NCBI RefSeq assembly: GCF_027486195.1
Contig: NZ_JAIXPP010000024.1
Span: 1-36,850, forward strand
Direction: 5' to 3'
DNA length: 36,850 nt
DNA from: Novosphingobium sp.
GTDB taxonomy: Bacteria; Pseudomonadota; Alphaproteobacteria; Sphingomonadales; Sphingomonadaceae
Shown here: in pieces, positions 8,421 to 16,247 of the stretch
Numbering within the stretch: the stretch's first letter is position 1
Layout of the letters: the number at the start of each line of letters is the position of its first letter
Position numbers and translations under genes: made by a program
Notes under the pieces: generated by a model
The model's database searches: none
What the model was told of the DNA's origin: nothing
The model's input: the letters and a program-made list of their open reading frames with translations, nothing else

Positions 8421-8436
8421 TGTGATCGCCGTCACA
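8421..8436. promoter_or_regulatory. Perfect CRP/FNR-type palindrome TGTGA-N6-TCACA
   Basis: TGTGATCGCCGTCACA matches the E. coli CRP core consensus TGTGA-N6-TCACA at all ten consensus positions. It lies in the 200-base spacer between the end of holA and the start of the priming transferase, where it can only serve the latter among annotated genes. The sequence is directly seen; binding by a CRP/FNR-family protein and cAMP dependence are inference. Confidence 0.55.
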
Positions 8437-8471
8437 ACCGGTCTGACAGGAGCGGCAACTCGTCGGAATGG

Positions 8472-9506
8472 TCAGCGGGCCGCTGCGCGTGCTATTTCAG
8501 CAAGACCTTGAGATAAAACAATTTCGCCATTGCGGTTGTCCGCGAGGATTTGGCGGTGCAGGTTCATCAGCCGTTCAACGAGTCGTCCCAGCTTGCGTCC
8601 GCGCCAACGCCGAAGTTGCTGCGCCAGATCGGGTTTGTCCCGAAAGAATACACGCCGCGCAGCCATTTCCTGCTCAAGAAACGCGTTAACATCGCCGCGA
8701 CCCCGCATTCGCCCGGCAAGTTGCGCGAGCTGTGCGGCACGGCGCTCGAATGCAAGAAGCAAGCCGACGGGATTGAGTCCAAGCTCCTGCATGCGCGCCA
8801 ATTCAGAAGAAAGGCGCGCAATGTCTCCTGCAAGTACGGTATTGACCAGGGGCATGAAGCTGTCGTCTTCGCTGACTGCAGCGATGGCATCAAGCGCGGC
8901 GGTATCGGCCCGCCGTGGCGACTCGGGGCTCGCGTCGAGATAGAGCGCGAGCTTCTCGATCTCTCCGCGTGCCATACGCGTGTCGAGCGCCGCGCCACGG
9001 GCAATGCGCTCCGCCAGTTCGTCGGTCAGCAGCAGGCCAACCGGATCCGCCATTTCGCGGACCGCGAGCGTGACCGAGCGGAGATCCGGCGGATGGAACA
9101 TGGTGACAAGTGCGTCAGGCCGATCGACGAGCAGCTTGGCGATGCGTGACTTGTCGGTTGCCGAAGTGGCGAGGATGAACACCGGCCAGCCCTTGATCGG
9201 GCTGGCAAGCAGGGTCTCGACCGCATCATGAATTTCATCGCCCGAGCAGCGGACATGGATCTGGCGCTTGTCGCCGAACAGCGACACTGACCGCGCCTCG
9301 TCTGCCAGCCGCACCGGATCCCGCCGCAGGTCCGCACCGGCCAGCTCGATCCGCTCAAACTGGCCTTGCTGCGCGGCAATGTGCGCGGAAAGGCGCGCTG
9401 CTGCATCTGCCGCGCCGGCTTCATCAGGACCACAGAAATAGAAGACTGTTGCGTCCGCAGCGGCACGCGCAATCTGGCCGGCGAAGTTCTTCTGGGTCGC
9501 CTTCAC
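8472..9506 (-). CDS. holA: DNA polymerase III delta subunit
   Basis: 344 residues, the usual length. The N-terminal region has the degenerate AAA+ fold of the family (VFYFCGPDEAGAADAAARL, with a decayed P-loop). The helical C-terminal collar domain (about 210-340) contains NPVGLLLAFERRAAQLAQLA. Delta opens the beta sliding clamp within the clamp-loader complex. The start codon is GTG at 9504-9506, seven bases after the lptE stop. The leuS-lptE-holA order is conserved in alphaproteobacteria and supports the assignment. Confidence 0.9.
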   Translation of the reverse strand: MKATQKNFAGQIARAAADATVFYFCGPDEAGAADAAARLSAHIAAQQGQFERIELAGADLRRDPVRLADEARSVSLFGDKRQIHVRCSGDEIHDAVETLLASPIKGWPVFILATSATDKSRIAKLLVDRPDALVTMFHPPDLRSVTLAVREMADPVGLLLTDELAERIARGAALDTRMARGEIEKLALYLDASPESPRRADTAALDAIAAVSEDDSFMPLVNTVLAGDIARLSSELARMQELGLNPVGLLLAFERRAAQLAQLAGRMRGRGDVNAFLEQEMAARRVFFRDKPDLAQQLRRWRGRKLGRLVERLMNLHRQILADNRNGEIVLSQGLAEIARAAAR

Positions 9507-9513
9507 GGCGCGC

Positions 9514-10011
9514 TCAGCCTGCCTTGCGCAGTTTCGTGGCGACGCGGGTCACGATCTGGTCGGCCACCTCGTGGCTCAGGTTCTCGAGCGCGGTCTGCTC
9601 TGCCGCGATCACCGCATATTCGCTCGAGACGATGTCGATGCCCGCGTCGGCACCTGCAGTTGCGTCCAGCACGATCTCACCGCTAGCCAGATCAACGAGC
9701 TGATACCGCGCACGCAAGGTGCGCCGCTCGCGGGTCACCGCATCGTTCGAGAGCAGGCCGAGGCCCTGCAGTTGTTCGTCAAGGCGAACATCAAGCCGGT
9801 AGCGCGGTGCGCCCTGCGCACCGGCACCGAGCCGGTCGACCAGAGCGGCTCGCACGAGCCATCCCGCCTTGCCCTCGATCGATGTCACGTCGACGCCGGC
9901 CAGCGCCTGCGCAACTTTGCCGCTGCCGCCGCCTGCGTACATCGGCTGAAGACCGCAACCGGCCAGCAGCGCCAATGGCGCAAGGGCGGCGAGGAGGACT
10001 TTACGCGACAA
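9514..10011 (-). CDS. lptE: LPS-assembly lipoprotein LptE
   Basis: 165 residues. The lipoprotein signal ends in LLAGC (Cys about 19), followed by GLQPMYAGG, a typical LptE mature N-terminus (GL.P.Y). The rest is an alpha/beta domain fitting the family, which plugs the LptD barrel in the outer membrane during LPS insertion. The frame begins with TTG at 10009-10011 and overlaps the end of leuS by 11 bases. No in-frame ATG would keep the signal peptide, so the TTG is preferred, and this points to translational coupling with leuS. Confidence 0.88.
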   Translation of the reverse strand: MSRKVLLAALAPLALLAGCGLQPMYAGGGSGKVAQALAGVDVTSIEGKAGWLVRAALVDRLGAGAQGAPRYRLDVRLDEQLQGLGLLSNDAVTRERRTLRARYQLVDLASGEIVLDATAGADAGIDIVSSEYAVIAAEQTALENLSHEVADQIVTRVATKLRKAG

Positions 10012-12562
10012 GGTTCACCAGCCGATCGGGCACCACGATCACCTTCTTCACTTCCGCCCCGTCCAGCGCACGCTGCACTTTGTCCGAGGCGAGAGCAAGC
10101 CGTTCGAGTTCTTCCCGCGCGGTTCCCTTTGCAACCGTCAACGTGTCGCGCAGCTTGCCCTTGACCTGCACGGCGACCGTCACTTCATCATCGACCAGCA
10201 GCGCCGGATCGACTGCGGGCCAGGCGGCATCGGAAACCAACCCCTCGCCCAGCGCGGCATGAGCTTCCTCGGCAAGGTGCGGCATCATTGGCGCAACCAA
10301 CAGAAGCAGCGTGTGGATCGCTGCGGTTCGGTCGGCGGAGGGCGCGGCCTTCTCGGTCGCGCCGGTCAGTTCGTAGATGCGCGCCACGGCCTTGTTGAAG
10401 CCAAGTGCCTCGATGTCCTGCGCTACGGCATGGACGGTCTGGTGCGTCTTGCGCCGCAGTGCGAGGTCCTCACCTGTCGCTGCCGCATCCGCTGCACCGA
10501 ACAGGCGCCACAGCCGCTGCACAAAGCGCCAGCAGCCTTCGATGCCCGCTTCCGACCAAGGCAGGTCGCGCTCGGGCGGACTGTCCGACAGCATGAACCA
10601 GCGAATCGCGTCGGCGCCATACTTCGCGACGATCTCGTCGGGATCGACCACGTTCTTCTTGGACTTCGACATCTTGATCACGCGGCCGATTTCGACCGGC
10701 GCGCCATCCGCCTTGAGCGTTGCGCTTTCCGCCGTGCGCTCGACTTCACCTGGCGAGAAGAACACGGGCTGGCCGTTCTCGGGATTGCGCCGTTCGTAGG
10801 TTTCGTGCGTCACCATGCCCTGCGTGAACAGGCTGGCAAAGGGCTCCTTCACCTCCAGCTTGCCGATCCGCGCCAGCGCCCGGGTCCAGAAGCGGGCGTA
10901 GAGCAGGTGCAGGATCGCGTGCTCGATCCCGCCGATGTACTGCTCCACCGGCAGCCACTTCCTGATCGCCTCCGCATCGAACGGCGCATCACCCGGCTGG
11001 CTGGCAAAGCGCAGGAAGTACCAAGACGAATCGACGAAGGTATCGAGTGTATCGGTCTCGCGCCGCGCCGGGTGGCCGCATTGCGGGCAATCGACATGCT
11101 TCCAGGTCGGGTGGCGGTCGAGCGGGTTACCGGGCACGTCGAAGGTGACGTCCTCGGGAAGCACGACCGGCAGATGCTTCTTGGGCACCGGCACCACGCC
11201 GCAGATCTCGCAGTGGATGAACGGAATCGGCGTGCCCCAGTAGCGCTGGCGCGAGACGCCCCAGTCGCGCAGCCGCCACACGGTCTTGCCTTCGCCCCAA
11301 CCTTCAGCCTCGGCGCGGGCGATCACGGCGGCCTTGGCTGCGGTCACGTCCATGCCGTCGAGAAAGCGCGAATTCACGAGCTTGCCGGGGCCGGTGTAGG
11401 CCTCGTTGCCCTCGAACACGGGATCGGTCTTGTCGCCATCGGCGACGACACGGGTGACCGGCAGGCCGTACTTGCGGGCGAAGTCGATATCGCGCTGATC
11501 GTGCGCGGGGCAGCCGAATACCGCGCCCGTGCCATAGTCCATCAGCACGAAGTTCGCGATATAGACCGGCAGCGTCCAGCCACTGTCGAGGGGATGCAGC
11601 ACCTCGAAGCCGGTGTCGAAGCCCAGCTTCTCTGCCGTTTCCAGCTCGGCGGCGGTGGTGCCGCCCTGCTTGCACTTCGCGATGAAGGCCGCTGCCTCGG
11701 GCGAATCCTTGGCAATCGCCTGCGCGATGGGGTGATCTGCAGCGATGGCAACGAAGCTTGCGCCAAACAGCGTGTCCGGCCGAGTCGAATAGACCTCGAT
11801 GTCCTCGGCCAGCGGGGCTACCGGCTTGAAGCGGAACTGCAGGCCCTGCGACTTGCCGATCCAGTTCTCCTGCATCGTGCGGACCTTTTCAGGCCACTTG
11901 TCGAGACCGGAGAGCCCCTCAAGCAGTTCGTCGGCGAACTCGGTGATCTTGAGGAACCACTGGCTCAGCTTGCGCTTCTCGACCAGCGCGCCGGAGCGCC
12001 AGCCACGTCCGTCGATCACCTGCTCGTTGGCAAGCACGGTCATGTCGACCGGATCCCAGTTCACGGTCGATTCCTTGCGGGTGACGAGGCCCGCCGCATA
12101 GAGATCGAGGAACAGCGCCTGTTCGTGCCCGTAGTATTCCGGCTCGCAGGTCGCCAGTTCGCGGCTCCAGTCGAGCGCGAAGCCGAGGCGCTTCAGCTGG
12201 GCCTTCATGTTGGCGATGTTGGCGCGGGTCCATCCGCCGGGATGGACGCCCTTTTCCATAGCCGCGTTCTCGGCCGGCATGCCGAAGGCGTCCCACCCCA
12301 TCGGATGGAGCACCTCGAACCCGCGCATGCGCTTGTAGCGCGCGAGCACGTCGCCCATCGTGTAGTTGCGCACGTGGCCGATGTGGATGCGCCCCGAAGG
12401 ATATGGGAACATCTCCAGCACGTAGCTGCGCGGCTTTGGCGAGGTGTCGTCAGCCCGGAAGGTCTGGCGCTCGTCCCACGCACGCTGCCAGCGCAGATCG
12501 GCGGTGGCAGGATCGAAGCGGACGGGTTCTGGGCGAACGGATTCTGAGCGATCGGCAGTCAT
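10001..12562 (-). CDS. leuS: Leucyl-tRNA synthetase
   Basis: 853 residues, normal for a bacterial class Ia LeuRS. The HIGH signature appears as [15 protein letters not shown] (about residue 55). A CP1 editing domain lies at about 225-420. Zinc-ribbon-like cysteines (CEICG and CPQCGH) are seen. [12 protein letters not shown] is at about 630, followed by an anticodon-binding domain and a C-terminal domain ending [14 protein letters not shown]. The start at 12562 (MTADRSE) is preferred over an ATG 36 bases upstream because GAGGGGG lies four bases before it. It is the second gene of the DUF3576-leuS-lptE-holA unit. Confidence 0.97.
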   Translation of the reverse strand: MTADRSESVRPEPVRFDPATADLRWQRAWDERQTFRADDTSPKPRSYVLEMFPYPSGRIHIGHVRNYTMGDVLARYKRMRGFEVLHPMGWDAFGMPAENAAMEKGVHPGGWTRANIANMKAQLKRLGFALDWSRELATCEPEYYGHEQALFLDLYAAGLVTRKESTVNWDPVDMTVLANEQVIDGRGWRSGALVEKRKLSQWFLKITEFADELLEGLSGLDKWPEKVRTMQENWIGKSQGLQFRFKPVAPLAEDIEVYSTRPDTLFGASFVAIAADHPIAQAIAKDSPEAAAFIAKCKQGGTTAAELETAEKLGFDTGFEVLHPLDSGWTLPVYIANFVLMDYGTGAVFGCPAHDQRDIDFARKYGLPVTRVVADGDKTDPVFEGNEAYTGPGKLVNSRFLDGMDVTAAKAAVIARAEAEGWGEGKTVWRLRDWGVSRQRYWGTPIPFIHCEICGVVPVPKKHLPVVLPEDVTFDVPGNPLDRHPTWKHVDCPQCGHPARRETDTLDTFVDSSWYFLRFASQPGDAPFDAEAIRKWLPVEQYIGGIEHAILHLLYARFWTRALARIGKLEVKEPFASLFTQGMVTHETYERRNPENGQPVFFSPGEVERTAESATLKADGAPVEIGRVIKMSKSKKNVVDPDEIVAKYGADAIRWFMLSDSPPERDLPWSEAGIEGCWRFVQRLWRLFGAADAAATGEDLALRRKTHQTVHAVAQDIEALGFNKAVARIYELTGATEKAAPSADRTAAIHTLLLLVAPMMPHLAEEAHAALGEGLVSDAAWPAVDPALLVDDEVTVAVQVKGKLRDTLTVAKGTAREELERLALASDKVQRALDGAEVKKVIVVPDRLVNLVA

Positions 12563-12628
12563 GCCGCCCCCTCTAGGGAGCGGCGCGAAGCCGTGCAACT
12601 GTCAGGCGAGGGTAAACCCGCCCGGAAT

Positions 12629-13102
12629 TCAGCCCTGGACCAGCGTCTGCCGCCGCAGATCGCGCGCTTTGGTGAGGATGATGTCTTCCAGCTTCTGGAC
12701 AGTTGCGGCCTGGACGGGGGCATCGACCCAGTTTCCGGCCTGGCTCACCTGGCGGCTGGCGGCGATCCGCAGCGCATCCGCGCGCAGATCCTGGTCGAGG
12801 ATCGAGACGGTGAGCTTCATCCGCTCGTTCGGGTTGCGCGGATTGGCGTACCAGTCCGTCACCACCACGCCGCCGTTGCTGTCGGTCTGCACGAGCGGCA
12901 TGAACGACAGCGTCTCTAGCGTGGCGCGCCACAGGTAGGCGTTGACGCCGATCGTCGTCACCTTGCTGGCCGCGAGGTCCAGCTTGGGGCGCGGCTTTCC
13001 GCCACATCCCGCCACGAGGCCGGTTGCGGCGATGACGAGCAGGCCGGTTGCGATACCCCGGACGAGCGAAGAAGAAATGCGGGGGCGTGTCGTCACGTGC
13101 AT
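12629..13102 (-). CDS. DUF3576 family lipoprotein
   Basis: 157 residues from the ATG at 13100-13102, which is preceded by AAGGA at short spacing; longer upstream frames lack both signals. A hydrophobic segment ends in a lipobox VAGC at about residue 33. The mature part carries the DUF3576 pattern: VNAYLWRATLETLSFMPL, GGVVVTDWY, and a C-terminal helix near VQKLEDIILTKARDLR. The family is confined mostly to alphaproteobacteria, and its function is unknown. It sits 66 bases upstream of leuS on the same strand, an arrangement consistent with the family's common neighbourhood. Confidence 0.88.
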   Translation of the reverse strand: MHVTTRPRISSSLVRGIATGLLVIAATGLVAGCGGKPRPKLDLAASKVTTIGVNAYLWRATLETLSFMPLVQTDSNGGVVVTDWYANPRNPNERMKLTVSILDQDLRADALRIAASRQVSQAGNWVDAPVQAATVQKLEDIILTKARDLRRQTLVQG

Positions 13103-13467
13103 ACTGTCCTTGCTGGCGGGCGCCTGCGCGGCCTCGCCGTGCGTCCTGCCTTGTGAAATCCGCGCCTTTGCGACGCCTTGCCGCTGGCGCTCTATCACCC
13201 CCGCGCTGCGCGCCGCAAGGGCAATGCAATGAATGGTGAATTGCGGCTTATGCTAGTATGAACGAGCAGGCCACGGTTATCGGCAAAGCGATGACCTGTG
13301 GGCCAGGTGCAACAGGTTTGCCAAGACACGCTGCCGGCGCACCAGAAAATCGTTGTCCTACTGGAAATTATCCTCAGGGCACCGTATGTCCAACTTACAG
13401 AGCGCGCGTTCAGATTCGCTGGTGTGGCGATTTGCGTGCCTCGGTAACGGGAAAGTCCAGGCTGGCC
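13103..13467. other. Divergent intergenic region between the DUF3576 gene and the outer-membrane protein gene
   Basis: 365 bases that must hold the promoters of two divergent units. The stretch around 13215-13262 is locally AT-rich (TTATGCTAGTAT at about 13229-13240) and could hold -10 elements for either strand. No hexamer pair with standard spacing was convincing. The plus-strand frame stays open from 13258 but has no signal peptide or ribosome binding site until 13468. Confidence 0.35.
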
Positions 13468-14283
13468 ATGGGTGGCAAGACGATCAAGGGAGCCAAATCG
13501 CACGGAGTTTTCCGTGTGCGCGTGCTGCCGTTGGTCGGGTGCGCGCTGCTCGGCATGGTTGCGGCGCCCGCGCTTGGCAGCGCCTTGACTGGCGGCTTCG
13601 TCTCTTCACCGGTGAGCCTTTCGGCGCGCGGCGGAATCGGCTCGTTCACGCCAGCGTCGGTTGATCCCAAGCTCGTTTCGGAAATCACTGCGCAGATCCA
13701 GGGACGTACTCCCGGTCATAGCCGGCTGTTCCGCTTCACCCCCGCCGGGATGGAAAATCGTCCTGATCGCGCGGTGACGGTGGCGGTGCGCGTCAATGAA
13801 ATCGGCTCGCAGAACCTCGTCGTTCGCACTTCGATGCCTGCAGGGGCGAGCGCACCCGGCGCTGCGCCGATTCGGATCGCGCCGATGGTCTACAATCTCG
13901 GTCTTGCCCGCGGCTATCAGAGCTTCGCGGCAGCACCGGGTGTCTCGCGTGAGAACGCGCGGCTCGATATCCAGCGTCTGGACATGCCTGACCTGCGCGC
14001 CATCGGCCGCAAGGACAATTTCATCACGCCTTCGTCCGGCGTTTCGTCGCGGCTTGCCCCGCGGATCGAACTCGATACGCGTGACCATGTCGGCCACACG
14101 CCGCGGACGTTCGAGAGCCAGAACGATTATCAGGTCGATCTGGGCGGAAGCTATCGCCTGACGCGCAACCTCGATGTTACCGCCGGCGTGCGTTACTCGC
14201 CCGAGCGTGATCGGCTTCGTCCGCTGACCGATGGCAAGAAGGATAGCCAGGCGGTCTACGTCGGAACCCAGTTCCGGTTCTAA
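13468..14283 (+). CDS. Putative small outer-membrane beta-barrel protein
   Basis: 271 residues from the ATG at 13468. This start is chosen because a basic stretch followed by a signal-like hydrophobic segment (VLPLVGCALLGMVAAPALGSAL) begins there, although the ribosome binding site is weak. The mature protein alternates polar and hydrophobic residues. It ends with strands typical of a barrel: YQVDLGGSYRLTRNLDVTAGVRYSPERDRL, split by turns, then a last strand QAVYVGTQFRF with a C-terminal Phe. That terminal Phe is the expected outer-membrane insertion signal. The family could not be named; it looks like a lineage-restricted sphingomonad protein. Barrel strands are inferred by eye only. Confidence 0.65.
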   Translation: MGGKTIKGAKSHGVFRVRVLPLVGCALLGMVAAPALGSALTGGFVSSPVSLSARGGIGSFTPASVDPKLVSEITAQIQGRTPGHSRLFRFTPAGMENRPDRAVTVAVRVNEIGSQNLVVRTSMPAGASAPGAAPIRIAPMVYNLGLARGYQSFAAAPGVSRENARLDIQRLDMPDLRAIGRKDNFITPSSGVSSRLAPRIELDTRDHVGHTPRTFESQNDYQVDLGGSYRLTRNLDVTAGVRYSPERDRLRPLTDGKKDSQAVYVGTQFRF

Positions 14284-14395
14284 CCCTTGCCGTTGTGAAC
14301 CGATGCGGTGCAGTCGTATGCCCGCAGCCTAAGTGCTTGTCGGCCAGCAGCCTTGCGTTTACCCTCCCTGCCATTGACCGGAGAGGGAGAGTACA

Positions 14396-15118
14396 ATGAC
14401 GCGCGTTGCTGTGGTTACCGGGGGTACTCGGGGTATCGGTGAAGCCATTTCCCTCGCGCTGCAGGCGCAGGGCCGCACGGTTGTTGCCAACTATGCAGGC
14501 AATGAGGAAAAGGCGCGCGCGTTCACGGAGCGGACCGGGATCAAGGCCTATCGCTTTGACGTGGGCGATCATGAAGCGACGCTCGAAATGTGCGCGCAGA
14601 TCGCTGCTGAGGTTGGTCCGATCGACATCGTGGTCAACAATGCCGGCATCACGCGCGACGGCGTGCTCCACAGGATGACTTTCGACGACTGGAACGAGGT
14701 GATGCGCATCAACCTCGGCGGATGCTTCAACATGGCCAAGGCCACGTTCCCCGGCATGCGCGAGCGCGGCTGGGGCCGCATCGTCAACATCGGCTCGATC
14801 AACGGCCAGGCGGGTCAGTATGGCCAAGTCAACTACGCCGCTGCCAAGTCCGGCATCCACGGCTTCACCAAGGCCCTGGCGCAGGAAGGCGCCAAGTACG
14901 GCGTGACCGTGAACGCCATCGCGCCGGGCTATATCGATACCGATATGGTCGCGGCAGTGCCCGCGCCGGTGCTGGAGAAGATCGTCGCCAAGATCCCGGT
15001 CGGCCGCCTCGGCCAGGCTGATGAGATCGCGCGCGGCGTTGCTTTCCTGACCTCGGAGGACGGCGCGTTCGTCACCGGCTCGACGATGAGCATCAATGGC
15101 GGCCAGCACATGTATTGA
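14396..15118 (+). CDS. phaB: Acetoacetyl-CoA reductase (PhaB/PhbB type)
   Basis: 240 residues. It is a short-chain dehydrogenase with the TGGTRGIG cofactor motif at residues about 8-15, NNAG, catalytic Ser in NIGSINGQAGQYGQ, and YAAAK. The segment around YGQVNYAAAKSGIHGFTKALA and the C-terminus NGGQHMY are characteristic of NADPH-dependent acetoacetyl-CoA reductases of PHB synthesis rather than FabG. A strong GGAGAGGGAGA ribosome binding site precedes the ATG. No phaA or phaC is next to it, so in this window it is an orphan. A FabG-like role in fatty-acid synthesis is the main alternative. Confidence 0.88.
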   Translation: MTRVAVVTGGTRGIGEAISLALQAQGRTVVANYAGNEEKARAFTERTGIKAYRFDVGDHEATLEMCAQIAAEVGPIDIVVNNAGITRDGVLHRMTFDDWNEVMRINLGGCFNMAKATFPGMRERGWGRIVNIGSINGQAGQYGQVNYAAAKSGIHGFTKALAQEGAKYGVTVNAIAPGYIDTDMVAAVPAPVLEKIVAKIPVGRLGQADEIARGVAFLTSEDGAFVTGSTMSINGGQHMY

Positions 15119-15126
15119 TCGGTGAT

Positions 15127-15152
15127 TGCCCCGCCCCTTCTTGGGCGGGGCA
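15127..15152. terminator. Perfect 10-bp hairpin between convergent genes (bidirectional terminator candidate)
   Basis: TGCCCCGCCC at 15127-15136 pairs perfectly with GGGCGGGGCA at 15143-15152 over a six-base loop. It begins nine bases after the phaB stop and ends 11 bases before the stop of the convergent regulator gene. No T-run follows on either strand, so it is a strong hairpin but not a classical intrinsic terminator. Confidence 0.6.
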
Positions 15153-15163
15153 GCACCTCGGGC

Positions 15164-15949
15164 TCACTCGACGGTGATTCCCGCAACCTTCCAGCCGTCG
15201 CCTTCAGAGGCCATCTGAAGCGTTTCCGTCACGCGGGTTTGTTTGCTGTAGCGGGCCGTGAACGTGATCACCCAGTAGCCATTGGGCGGCGCGGCGGTGA
15301 AATCGACTGTCGCCAACTCGCGGGATATCGGCTTGCCGACCCGGGCGCGCACCGATCGTGAGGCCTGCGCCCACCATTCGACGGTATTGAGCAGCTGAAA
15401 CGACTTGTGGGTGGCCTGCCAGCTCGCGGTCCAATCGTCATGGTCGAGCATGGCAAGGAAACGCCGCGCCGCATCCGTCGCAGCCGCTTCGCTCGCCGAA
15501 GTGGGCGTAACTGCGGCAGCGGGACTGGCGGGCGCACTGGCAAGCTCCATGGCTCCTGAAGGAGCGTGGGTGCCGGACTGGGCAAGCAAGGCAAGCAAGG
15601 CAAGGCTGACGGTCATGGCGAGTCCTCCGACAATCCACCCGGCGCGGCGCCAATCGCCATCACTTAGGGCTGTCTGCCGGTCTGGATGCGCCGCAGCGGG
15701 CAGTGCCGCATCCCCGATTGGCTTGTCCCCCAGCAATTCGGGGTGCTGAGCTTCGATCTGGTGCAGCAATCGCGCTGCCTCGCGGCTGCTTGATACTGCC
15801 AGCTTGCGCCGGGCATCCCGCAGCCGTTCATGAATGGTGTGGACAGAAAGATCGAGGTGGCGCGCGATGGACTTGGCATCATGACCGCCAAGCAGAAGGC
15901 GCAGCGTTTCCTTTTCCTTTTCGGTGAGTGCCTGATATCCGCTCGACAT
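15164..15949 (-). CDS. Membrane-anchored LuxR-type HTH regulator with C-terminal DUF4019 domain
   Basis: 261 residues. Residues about 7-60 are a LuxR/GerE helix-turn-helix (LTEKEKETLRLLL, AKSIARHLDLSVHTIHERLRDARRKL). A linker follows, then one transmembrane helix at about 104-123. An Ala/Pro/Ser-rich stretch comes next, then a DUF4019-like domain at about 155-258 (FLAMLDHDDWTASW, VGKPISREL, YWVITFTARY). Topology should place the DNA-binding part in the cytoplasm and DUF4019 in the periplasm, like ToxR-type one-component regulators. No receiver or ligand domain precedes the HTH. It is divergent from an RHH_4 gene across 61 bases. The signal sensed and the target genes are unknown. Confidence 0.85.
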   Translation of the reverse strand: MSSGYQALTEKEKETLRLLLGGHDAKSIARHLDLSVHTIHERLRDARRKLAVSSSREAARLLHQIEAQHPELLGDKPIGDAALPAAAHPDRQTALSDGDWRRAGWIVGGLAMTVSLALLALLAQSGTHAPSGAMELASAPASPAAAVTPTSASEAAATDAARRFLAMLDHDDWTASWQATHKSFQLLNTVEWWAQASRSVRARVGKPISRELATVDFTAAPPNGYWVITFTARYSKQTRVTETLQMASEGDGWKVAGITVE

Positions 15950-16010
15950 TCCGCCGATCTAGAGACGCCGCCTGTTGCGGGCCACCCCCAATAATTCGTA
16001 TCTCCCGTCC

Positions 16011-16247
16011 ATGGCCGTCCCATACCACCCACCCATCAAGCGCTCTGTCGAGATTGCCGGGCACAAGACTTCGATCAGCCTTGAGCCGCTGTTCTGGGAT
16101 TGGCTGCGCGCGGCTGCCGAAGCGGAAGGCGTGCCGATCAACGCCCTTGTCGCGCGGATCGATGCCGAACGGATTGGCGCAGAAACGCCGCCGGGGCTCG
16201 CCGGTGCGATCCGCCTGTGGCTCGCTGCGCGGGCGCTAGAGGGCTGA
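16011..16247 (+). CDS. RHH_4-type ribbon-helix-helix protein
   Basis: 78 residues from the ATG at 16011. An upstream in-frame start at 15975 adds 12 residues with no family character, so the shorter form is used. The core RSVEIAGHKTSISLEPLFWDWL, then AAEAEGVPINALVARID and GLAGAIRLWL, fits ribbon-helix-helix proteins of the PF13467 type, common in alphaproteobacteria and of unclear function. No Shine-Dalgarno sequence is visible before the ATG, so translation may be weak or leaderless. The last 12 bases overlap the end of the convergent chrA gene. Confidence 0.78.
   Translation: MAVPYHPPIKRSVEIAGHKTSISLEPLFWDWLRAAAEAEGVPINALVARIDAERIGAETPPGLAGAIRLWLAARALEG

Noticed and set aside
10259..12547. 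762-codon plus-strand open frame
   Set aside because: Antisense of leuS, which has all class Ia synthetase motifs. The reverse translation shows no motif.
15583..15603. Short tandem GCAAG-type repeat
   Set aside because: It encodes the LALLALLAQ part of the regulator's transmembrane helix, so it follows from coding rather than being a separate repeat.
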